The notes beneath the pieces were generated by a model. It saw only the letters and a list, made by a program, of their open reading frames with translations. It did no database searches and had not been told where the DNA came from. A stretch of 64,000 nucleotides of DNA from Astropecten irregularis (Eukaryota; Echinodermata; Asteroidea; Paxillosida; Astropectinidae). The translations under genes were made by a program, and so were the position numbers. The stretch spans positions 29,946,001 to 30,010,000 of the forward strand of contig OZ020244.1 in the NCBI GenBank assembly GCA_963971285.1, given 5' to 3'. Shown here one piece after another: positions 22,056 to 30,621 of the stretch (the stretch's first letter is position 1; every line of letters starts with the position of its first letter).

Positions 22056-22369
22056 GGAAAGAATTCCACTGACGACCATCACAACTCTATCATTGATCCA
22101 GCAGATTGAGCAGAGGGCATTTTTAGATAAATGGCTGCCGCTGCATTTGAACTCCATAACGTTATCAAAACTTCAATTTGTTCAAACTATTTTGGTATCA
22201 TTGTCGGTCAAAACCACCCGTAAAACTCATTTTTCAGATATGCTACCCTAGTCTAGTGTTATACAGCTGGGGTTATATATAGTTCATCATAAATTCTATC
22301 CAGTAAGGTAATTAATACTCTTAGAGGATATAACCCTTTTCCGTAATGGTCATCAGTGGAATTCTTTCC
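22056..22369. mobile_element. 314-bp MITE with ~24-bp TIR (GGAAAGAATTCCACTGA...)
   Basis: The left end at 22056-22079 and the right end at 22346-22369 are inverted copies with one mismatch. The element lies immediately before a possible splice acceptor (TTTAG at 22370-22374) of the downstream gene. Confidence 0.75.
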
Positions 22370-22476
22370 TTTAGACCTGTAAACAGGGCCCAGATACACC
22401 GCTATGCTCTGAGCATAGCGGCATATCAGGACTCTGTTTATGGGTCTTTACGAGTCCTTCCTTCCTCCATGTCCGT

Positions 22477-22662
22477 ATGTCCATACAGATTTCTAGTATT
22501 ATGTGGGGACCACTAGCAACATCTCGCATCAGACACAATGACATCGCCTCAGGAGACAGGATACCAGACTGCTGTCCATCACTGTCTGATAAGCTCCCAT
22601 ACCTTGTCCTTAGCTGGGGAGTTGGACTGGTTACTTTCCCCTCATGTCTAGGACTTATCCAG
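22477..22662 (+). CDS. Exon 1 (provisional) of the CHTCG/DHQPP membrane protein
   Basis: Open from the ATG to the donor CAG|GTACAC. The same frame is open back to an acceptor-like TTTAG at 22374, and a second acceptor at 22488 follows a pyrimidine-rich tract. Bases 22398-22418 form a perfect-looking CGCTATGCTC/GAGCATAGCG palindrome, which makes the part before the ATG less likely to code. Confidence 0.55.
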
Positions 22663-25600
22663 GTACACTCAATTTTAACCATTTATTTCCACCTAAAAAT
22701 AAATCAGATGATTCCTTAATTATTGGCACTTGTTGGAAAATTTTTAATAATTGTTATGAATGAAAAATGGTTATGAATTATCAAAAACGTAAGGAAGTGC
22801 CTATTTTGCCGACATCGGCGTTCTTCTGATTGGTCAATTCTCGATACATCAATCATGCTGGCCTTCTTCCTCTAAATATTATTTTGCCGGCGGGGCGGTG
22901 GTATGTTCCTGCTCACGGAGGAGCCTTCAAAACAGCCGCGGTTCTACGGGGGGGCTAAGGGGGGCTGTAGCCCCCACAAAATGTTGTCTAACCCCCCCAA
23001 AAAAATGCAAGTGAAAAAAAATTCTTGAAAATACTGGATTTTTTCAGTTATTAAGCGCCAATTACATAAAAGAACGCGTTGTGTGGGCTTTAATGTGCAC
23101 GTTTTACGATCCCTAATAAGACATAGCAGAAGCGAGTGTTAGAAGAACCCAAAATATTGGGTCTTCTAGCCCCCCAAAAAATAATGGCTCTTCTAGCCCC
23201 CCAAAAATTTTGACTCTAGAACCGCGCCTGCTTCAAAATCTAGAAATACTTGTACCTTCCAGCATGACTTTTATGAAAATTGGCCTGTCAGAGTAATGGA
23301 ACGGTAAAATAGTGTTAGCAGGAAGAATGCCAGTGCCAACAAAGTAAACCCTGCCAAAAAGGAAATGTAACTAGATGCTAATTTCTCATTTTCAAAAATG
23401 GCGTTACATCAGAACGCAATGAAGGCCCATAGTATCATAATACTCACTTTATATTCCTTAGAGTCTGCCGTCCATCCTTACCATGAGCCAATTTCATAGC
23501 GCTGCTTAGCACAAAAATTTGCTAAGCATGACATTTATGTCTTTAGTCATAACAGGATTAACAACCAAATTTCCGTGTGTTGTGTATCACTTGCAATTGT
23601 TCTTTGGCTGTTGTTCGCTGACCATGAATATCAAATGGAATTTTCAATGTTGGTTTGTTTTATTGGGCAAGCTATTTTTGTGCTAAGCAATTTTGTTGTG
23701 CTAAGCAGCTCTATGAAATTGGCCCCATGACTTCTCTTTCCTTTTAAACATCTTCAATGAGTCTCAAATCATTGTAAGAGTTCTGAATATATAGGCCCCT
23801 AAGTGTGGCAGAAAATCGAAATAATTGTTTGAAAATTACAATGAATCGCTGTGTTGCATTTATACAGTGTTTTATACACCCATCAGTATTTCTTTGAACA
23901 TTATATGCTGATCTTGTAACAGGTGTTTGTGTTCCGTCCTCTGCGTCTGACGTGTTCGGTACGAGGGGCCAGCCTGCTAGGTCTCTGCTCAGTGACGGCA
24001 TCGGGCATGGTAGCATCGTTAGCCATGGTATCATGCACAGCCTATCTACTCAGGTTCATCTCGCTTGGTAAGTGACAATCCACTCTGTGTCAGTAGCATT
24101 AATAATGGTACCCGGAGGAGGCCAATTTCATAGCGCTGCTTAGCACAAAAGTTTGCTAAGCATGACATTTCTGTCTAAGTAATAAAAACAAGGTTAACAA
24201 CCAAATTTCCATGTGTTGTGCATTGCTTGTGATTGTTCTTTGGCTGTTATTCACCGACCATGAATATCAAATGAAATTTTTAACAGTGGTTTGTTTTATT
24301 GGGCAAGATATTTTTGTGCTAAGCAAATTGTTGTGCTTAGCAGCTTTATGAAATTGGGCCCAGACTTTGCTCTCCATCACAAGTACATCTCTCTGCCACT
24401 GTAGGGTACTGGAGATTAGAACCCATGCACCATAACTTTACCTTAATAAAGCCCGGTCCCACTGCACTTACGGATGCAAAGAGGATCGATGTAAAACGTA
24501 AACAAATCTTGCCATCCGTTGGAAAACGCTATGCATCCGTTATGTACTCATTGCATACGTGTTTCATACGCTCTATCCATCGAGCATACGTCCACTGTGA
24601 TTTCGTCCGCGCAAAAGATTTTGAGCTGCACAAAACTTTTAGAACTGATGAACTTTCTGCCGTGTACGATGTAAATCCGCAACATATACAAGCAACAAAC
24701 GTTCTATGTCCGTTATCATCCGTTAAACATCCGCTGTATCCTCAAAGCATCCTCTGGACATCCTCACAACTCACATCCACTGCAGCTAAAAACGGAAAGA
24801 GGGAGGAAAGATAAGGTACATGGAACGTCTATACATCGTTAGTAGCACGGAAATAGAAAGGATGTAAGCGTATGCATCTCGTATGTAACCCCTTCGGAGC
24901 TGTCATCCACTTCCATCCGCTTTCTTCCGCTAGGCTTCCGATGGACTGTTTAACATCCCCACTACATACTACCCACGTCCTTTCTTTTCCATTCTGTTTT
25001 CGCAAATTTTTCGCAAATTTTGTCCATTTCTGGAGGGGATGAAAACGGATGGAGCTACCCCCGAAATTTTGCTCGGCCGCTGTGTCCTTCATGCATACGT
25101 TTTGTGTTCATCGGCCAGTGGGACCGGGCCTTTAGGGCTTGATTAGATCTAAGTCTTAGAAGATTATTAAGAATTTGCCATTGAACATGTTTATTTTATT
25201 TTTGTATAGATATGAACAGGGTCCAAATTCATGGACCTGCTAAGCACCAAAAATTGCTTAGCACAAAAATGTCTTGCTAAAAAAAAAATAACGATTCAAA
25301 ATTCCATTTGTTATTCATGCTCAGCGAAAAACAGCAAGAGAGCAATCACAAATGAAACACAACACGTGGAAATTTGGCTGTTAATCCTGTTTTTATTATT
25401 GACAGAAATTTCATGGTAAGCAATTTTTTTGTGCTAAGCAGAGCCGTGAAATTGGCCCCAGTTTATATAAGATGGATGCTAAGATGAATCTGTCATTCTG
25501 TTGTTACATCAGTATGAAGATAAAATGTGGGCCAGTTTTGGAAGGCCCCTTGGTGAGATAGAACTAAAGACCGACTGTACCTTCAGTAAGCTCACCAGCT

Positions 25601-28600
25601 TTCCCTTGTTATTGTTGTATTCCTTCTAGATCCTGTCAAAGGGAAACCACTTGCATATGCCTCCAAGCTTCCTGAATATCTAGAGACTGGTCTCTTGTAT
25701 GGCATCTGTTCATCGGTCATCTTTATCGGTCTGGGCGGGAGATTTAGCTCTGTCCTGCCGAGCAGTCTGCTCCATCCAGGTAAGGGTCAGTCCTTTGCAC
25801 AGAACCTCTGCTCGCTTGCCTGCCAAGCAAATGGTCAGATGATATAATGCCAATAAAATGAACATGGCGGGATATTGTCTATTATCAAAATTATAGTGGT
25901 CATTTGTTATTGTGAATGGCACTGCGCACTTGCGCTAAAAATAGCCCCGAATCTCAGACAAACATTGCAACGTGGCCATGCAAACGTGTGGTGAGTGAGG
26001 GTATGTGTGCGCGTGCATGCATCATGGTGTGACGTCATTAGTGCGGAACGCTATTAAAGATCCATATTCAGTATGTATTGTACACAAAAATGGGAGTCAA
26101 GGATGATGTTCGGTATAGCTCAGCGCAGAGTGACGTCATTCCAACTCGCTGACCTTGGAGCGATGAAAACAAAGCAGCAAGTTGTATCGTTTTTAAGACA
26201 ATAAGCAGCCAGGATTGTTTAACCTTAGTATACGGTACTACAAAGAAGGATTATATGTCTGAAGACAAACTATGACTCGACATTGGCAGTCATACAGAAC
26301 ACGATTCTGCTTATTCACAAAAATACTCTGAAAACAATTCTGAGTTGTGACTCGATGACGGACAGTTTGTAAGTGATTTGTCCATAGATTGATTGGTTGT
26401 CAAGTTCATGAGAATGAAAGTACCCGGATGTCTGCGTTGATCTATAGCCAAATGTTCAGTATAGCGGTGTTCGTTATAGTGACATTCCACCGTACCAGGC
26501 ATAGGCTGTATCCATTACATTGAACTTTGGCTGGTAACCTGTGTATTCTGGTGTGCCTGCTCATGATTATAATGATAGACATTGTAATCAAATTGACACT
26601 ACCTGTTGTAGTCACTACCATACTGTGTTAATATACAGGGCAAGTCAGAAAGAAGTTGACTGGGATTGGTGATGTTTTTCAAAACAAACAAATGACAATC
26701 AAAAGTTCAGTAAAGCATATATTTAACAAGCGCTTTCTCAAAAAAGAATGAAACAAATTGATCATTCCTAAGAGGAGTTATGTCTATTTTGGTAAAGGTT
26801 CTAATTTTGCAAGCTGTCTATGGAATACTTTACAAAACAAAGTAAGTATTTTTCCTGTGGACGTACCTTTTGCTACTTAGGTTTAGTCAATCATTAACAT
26901 TCTATGGACAGCTTGGAAAGGAGTACCTTTATTAAAATAGACATAACTTCTTTTTGGAATGATCAATTTGTTTCATTCTTCTTTTTTTATAATAGAATGT
27001 ACTGTTTCTCAGGTTGCAGCATTGCATATATAGCGGTATGTGCGTGGTTTCATGGCTTCTGACAACCAAACGCACAAAGAAGATTTACTATTTATAGGGA
27101 CACCACCAACATAGGGCTGGATAGTTCAGTCGGTAGAGTGCCGATACGGTGTTCAGGGGGTCGCTGGTTCGAGTCCTGCTCCAGTAAATTTTTCTTTGTT
27201 TACCTTTCAATGACTAAAACGTGCTGTCAGTTTCCATTGTGGTTTTTTGATGATTTTTTTTTGTAATAAGCAGGAGAGAGCGCTTGTTTATAAATGATCT
27301 ACTGAACTTTTCATTGTCATTTGTTTGTTTTGAAAAATATCACCAATCCCGGTCAAGTTCTTTTTCGGACTCACCCTGCATATCAGATTTATGACTCCTC
27401 GTCCTATGTTTGGCTTGACCCAGGTGCCTTTGCCAAGCAGGGTATCTCAGCAACGCTACGGTATGCCTCAGCTAAGAAGAGGAAAACACTGCAGGAAACA
27501 GGCAAGAGGCACGGATGTCATACGTGCGGCAGGAGATGGTGGGTTAAGGATTTCATTGCTGACCATCAACCTCCAAACAAGGTGGGTAAACACCTGGGGC
27601 CAATTTCACAGCCTGCTTAGCACAAAGAAATTGCTAACCATAAAATTTCAGTGTTAATTTTGTGTATCGCTTGTGATTGTTCTTTGGCTGTTGTTTGCTG
27701 ACCATGAATAACAAATGAAAATTTTAATTGTGGTTTGTTTTATTGGGCAAGACATTTTGTGCTAAGCAATTTATTTTTATGCTTAACAGCTCTATGAAAT
27801 TGGCCCCCAGGAGCTTTGGATCTCCAAGGTCAATTTTGATTTGCAATCTTTATTCATAGGATAAATCAACCGTTTTTCTGTATAATTGTTTTTGGGGTGT
27901 TTTTTTTGCGCCATAGGCGTCATGCTTGGCGGATACCGGCGCAATATAAGTGTCCATTTATTATTATTATTATTAACTTTTTGTTAGGATGCAGCGAATG
28001 AATGATTTCACATTTATGAATGATTTGAAGTAAATTTTTGTATGGATACATTGTCAATGCAATAGGGCCACGGGCACACTTGTGGCACAACAGTGACATT
28101 TGTGGTCAATTTCACAAAGCACTAAGATTGATCTTAAATTGTGAACCAATCTTAATTGCTAAGCAAATTGTGTTGTCACAATACAAATCACTATGGTGAT
28201 CAGGGATGTGAAACTTCAGATTTTAATCTGAATTCCATTTTTTTTTCGTTTAGATTTAAACTCCGAATTTCAGCTTTTTTGTACATGTACACCTGGTCTG
28301 TACAAAAGTATAGGGCTTTTTCCTTGGTGTATTTTTGTGTGGCCACTCACATGCCTGGGTGATACTGACAACTCATATTAAGATTAATTTTAAAGTTTCG
28401 TGAAATTTGGCCGCCCTGAAAATTAAGATAAATCTCGGCGCTTTGTGGAATTGGACCCTGGAAAACAGAGTGCATGAATTCTGAGCAATTCCTTGCGTTG
28501 TGGTGTTTTTTATTTACAGGTTGTCCGAGAAGACATGATGTCACGACGGAAATGGTACAATTGGTTCCGACGGCCATCTCCATTGAGTCAGGCTTTCTAC

Positions 28601-28780
28601 CCTCAGTGTTGCAGATGTTCCGATGTTCAGAGGACGCACCTCCGTACAGCATTCCAAGCGACTTATGTCACACCCCGACTGCGTCACATCGTGACGCATC
28701 CAACAGCATTACGACTGTACCATCTATATCTACCTCTGCCATTTCTTATACCAATCATAGGAGACATGCTGGTAACTTGA
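22477..28780 (+). CDS. Membrane protein with C-terminal CxxC-DHQPP-CxxC module (five exons)
   Basis: I join exons 22477-22662, 23923-24067, 25630-25779, 27424-27581 and 28520-28780. Their lengths sum to 900 bases, giving 299 residues plus TGA, and all splice phases agree (0, 1, 1, 0). The N-terminal half has hydrophobic segments (LPYLVLSWGVGLVTFPSCLG; SLLGLCSVTASGMVASLAMV; TGLLYGICSSVIFIGLG). Then come HGCHTCGRRWW, FIADHQPPNK and AFYPQCCRCSDVQ. I recall this CHTCG...DHQPP...YPQCxxCSxxQ block from uncharacterised proteins of many eukaryotes. Its order (CxxC, DHxPP, CxxC) resembles a treble-clef HNH/EndoVII-like fold, but nuclease activity is inference only. The true start may lie in an upstream exon, because a good acceptor (CATACAG at 22488) falls just after the ATG I chose. 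Confidence 0.72.
22933..23230 (+). mobile_element. hAT-type MITE with G/C tracts, copy 3, intronic
   Basis: Ends are CAGCCGCGGTTCTAC and CTAGAACCGCGCCTG. It is flanked by a perfect 8-bp target duplication CTTCAAAA (22925-22932 and 23231-23238), diagnostic of hAT-type insertion. It lies in intron 1 of the CHTCG gene, in sense with copy 1. Confidence 0.92.
23484..23726 (+). mobile_element. MITE family 2 copy (GGCCAATTTCATA.../...GAAATTGGCC)
   Basis: About 240 bp with inverted ends around CCAATTTCATAGCGCTGCTT. Internal words GCTTAGCACAAAA and CTGACCATGAATATCAAATG are shared with five other full-length or near-full copies. Intronic. Confidence 0.88.
23923..24067 (+). CDS. Exon 2 of the CHTCG/DHQPP membrane protein
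   Basis: Acceptor TTGTAACAG, donor CTTG|GTAAGT. Encodes 48 residues dominated by one long hydrophobic segment. Enters in phase 0 and leaves in phase 1. Confidence 0.75.
24119..24361 (+). mobile_element. MITE family 2 copy
   Basis: Only about 400 bp from the previous copy, in the same orientation and very similar to it. Confidence 0.88.
24447..25135. mobile_element. ~690-bp MITE with TIR AAGCCCGGTCCCACTG
   Basis: Left end AAGCCCGGTCCCACTG and right end CAGTGGGACCGGGCCTT are near-perfect inverses. The interior repeats GCATACGT and CATCCGTT words in both orientations. It has open frames but no recognisable protein. Confidence 0.85.
25219..25459 (-). mobile_element. MITE family 2 copy
   Basis: Same family in inverted orientation (AAAACAGCAAGAGAGCAATC, AATTTGGCTGTTAATCCTG), ending 170 bp before exon 3. 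Confidence 0.82.
25630..25779 (+). CDS. Exon 3 of the CHTCG/DHQPP membrane protein
   Basis: Acceptor CCTTCTAG, donor CCAG|GTAAGG. Encodes GKPLAYASKLPEYLETGLLY followed by a hydrophobic stretch; phase 1 at both ends. Confidence 0.78.
25924..26058 (+). mobile_element. MITE family 3 copy (GCGCT...TGACGTCATTAGTGCGGAGCGC)
   Basis: Contains CTCAGACAAACATTGCAA, ACAAACGTGTGG and GTGACGTCATTAGTGCGG, shared with 44915-45074 and 59262-59423. The ends are inverted and GC-rich. Confidence 0.78.
26059..26640. other. Intronic stretch, nothing recognised
   Basis: A short inverted pair (GTTCGGTATAGC at 26108; GTTCAGTATAGC/GTTCGTTATAG at 26454) hints at a degraded element. No exon supported. Confidence 0.4.
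26645..27255 (+). repeat. tRNA-derived SINE and its associated repeat
   Basis: GGGCTGGATAGTTCAGTCGG (A-box region) and GGTTCGAGTCC (B box) at about 27115-27180 form a tRNA-like pol III promoter. Upstream, ACTGTTTCTCAGGTTGCAGC and TGGTTTCATGGCTTCTGAC recur in the copies at 29110, 45640 and 46385. The far left part contains an inverted pair of about 110 bp (TTGGTAAAGG...; AATGATCAATTTG...). Confidence 0.75.
27424..27581 (+). CDS. Exon 4, first half of the zinc-like module
   Basis: Acceptor TTGACCCAG, donor AACAAG|GTGGGT. Encodes a basic stretch (SAKKRKTLQETGKRHG), then CHTCG and FIADHQPPNK. Phase 1 to phase 0. Confidence 0.82.
27595..27808 (+). mobile_element. MITE family 2 copy, shortened
   Basis: It begins 14 bases after the donor of exon 4 and ends GAAATTGGCCCCC. 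Part of the middle is missing. Confidence 0.82.
27895..27976 (+). repeat. SINE tail with (TTA)n
   Basis: GGATACCGGCGCAATATAAG followed by an ATT/TTA run is the kind of 3' tail seen in the SINEs at 41346 and 42445. The promoter part is not visible. Confidence 0.55.
28104..28457. mobile_element. ~350-bp MITE with TIR GGTCAATTTCACAAAGC
   Basis: Right end GCTTTGTGGAATTGGACCC is the inverse of the left. It sits in the intron just before exon 5, and its interior carries AAGATTRATCTTAAA words in both orientations. Confidence 0.78.
28520..28780 (+). CDS. Exon 5 (terminal), second half of the zinc-like module
   Basis: Acceptor TTTATTTACAG. Encodes AFYPQCCRCSDVQ and a C-terminal hydrophobic segment (YLPLPFLIPIIGDML), ending at TGA 28778-28780. 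The 3' flank is AT-rich. Confidence 0.82.
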   Translation, partial: VVREDMMSRRKWYNWFRRPSPLSQAFYPQCCRCSDVQRTHLRTAFQATYVTPRLRHIVTHPTALRLYHLYLPLPFLIPIIGDMLVT

Positions 28781-29104
28781 CATCAAATAACAAAATTCAG
28801 TCTACAAGATGTATTCCACTCATTTCAAGTGCAAATTTATACTCAAATTTCAAACAATTTCTATATATTGTGAAGATAAATAAGTCAAATTTGCAGTACA
28901 CAAACAGTTGTAATTTGCAAGGGATGTATTTAATTTTTTTAATTTATAAAATGGATTGTTTTTTTAAGTACAAATGTATTTTCCCTAAAAATGCAAATGT
29001 ATTTTCCCTATTTAAGAAGGAAATAATTTTCAAATGTTTGTATCCTTAAAAATCTCATCAATGGCAATATTCAATGCAGGGTAAATTTCTGTCTTGATTG
29101 CTGT

Positions 29105-29460
29105 TTCAATTGAAAATTTAACAAGGAAAAATTTACTGGAGTGGGATTTGAACCAGTGACCATATCGGCGCTCTTACCAACTGAGCTATCCAGCCCTATG
29201 TTGGTGGTGTCCCTAATAGTCAATTATCTTTGTTCGTTTGTCAGTCAGAAGCCATGAAACCACTCGCATACCTTTATATCCCAAGGATCATTTAAGATAC
29301 GCGCACCATTAGCAATGCTGCAACCTGAGAAACAGTACATGGGGGATCACTCAAAGAGGATGCGGCTTTTTTATCAATATAAACATCAAATAACTACAAG
29401 GGGAACTGACTGGACCTTTTTAAAATTCATTGAAAAGTGAATAAAGAAAAATTGATAGCT
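29105..29460 (-). repeat. tRNA-derived SINE, minus orientation
   Basis: GGATTTGAACCAGTGACC and TACCAACTGAGCTATCCAGC are the inverses of the B and A boxes. The associated AACAGTACATGGGGGATCAC block follows. Lies downstream of the CHTCG gene. Confidence 0.85.
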
Positions 29461-30227
29461 ACTTATGTACATTTCATTAAAGTATTCAGTATTAACTATA
29501 GGTTTTCCCCGTCATTTTTGGCAAATGAGCAAACAATTTAAATGCTGCGTCATTCCATTTCGCGTGGAACTGCAAGGCATCTCAAAGTAGTCATTCGATT
29601 TCACTTCATGTGCAAGCAAGCATAAACAAGCGTAAGGCAGATAAAAAGAATCACCTTTCAATTTAAAATTCCATTCGAACAGCATTCAAATTCGAAACGG
29701 CTTTTGGCAATGTACTTAATTGAATGCTGATTTTGCATGGCTAAACTGAACGGCTGTTGAATTTAATTTAATGCAATGCGATATAAATACGTATGCATCA
29801 AAGTGAAATCGAGTGACGGTTTCAACCGAGGAGGCAAAATCACGTCAACACGAATGCGTGAAAATGAAATTGGCCGCTCATTTGCTGAAAATGATCGGGA
29901 AAACCTATACTATATCCTTCATTTGGCATTCCTGTTGACTGTTTACATCTTAATAATAAATAATAATTTATAATTATTTTGCTGAGTCAGCATTTCATAC
30001 AGTTTAGTCACATCAGGTTTTATGTGTATTTTTGCAATATCGACTTCAATGAATTTTTTGCAGAACTTGTTTTACTTTGTAAATTCTATAAATGTAAATT
30101 TTATGCAGAATACAGATTTTTAATTGAAGATTTCAATTCTTCTTAATTCTTGATTTCTTTTGAGTTTGAATTCAGAATGGTGCTAAGTACAGTGATTTTC
30201 GTGTTAATTGAATGAAGGATGATGTGA
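29460..30227. other. Intergenic, AT-rich, nothing recognised
   Basis: A 65-codon plus-strand open frame at 29776 has no recognisable feature. I do not call a gene. Confidence 0.5.
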
Positions 30228-30512
30228 CCAAACCAGGGTCGATTTCACGAAGTCCTTACGATCGATTGTAACATAGGGCCTGTTTGTTTCGGACGAATCT
30301 GCGATCCGGATCCCATTTTTCGGATCCACCTCCTATGCAGGGTACGCTAAAATGGGATCCAGATCCGAAGGATTCATGATCCTTTGCGTGAAACAAACAG
30401 GCCCTAAGTTATGAAGGATGGTAACTCATCGTATCCTATGTATGGCTGCAATACATTAGGCTATGATTGATAGTAAGTTATGATGTGTTTGGTGAAGTTG
30501 ACCCCTTGGGCC
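30228..30512. mobile_element. MITE (GTCGATTTCACGAAGT...) interrupted by an inner palindromic element
   Basis: The outer ends are GGGTCGATTTCACGAAGT and TTTGGTGAAGTTGACCCC. Inside, 30286-30406 is a separate palindrome with ends GGGCCTGTTTGTTTC / GAAACAAACAGGCCC and repeated GGATCC words. This is a nested pair of inverted-repeat elements. Confidence 0.78.
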
Positions 30513-30621
30513 TATTTCACTAAACACCCATGCGATCATCATTCAAGCATGTAACTTGGACTTAACAAAAAAAAGAAGAAATTCAAATTTTTACCTTACT
30601 TTGCACAGTGTTTCCCAGAAA

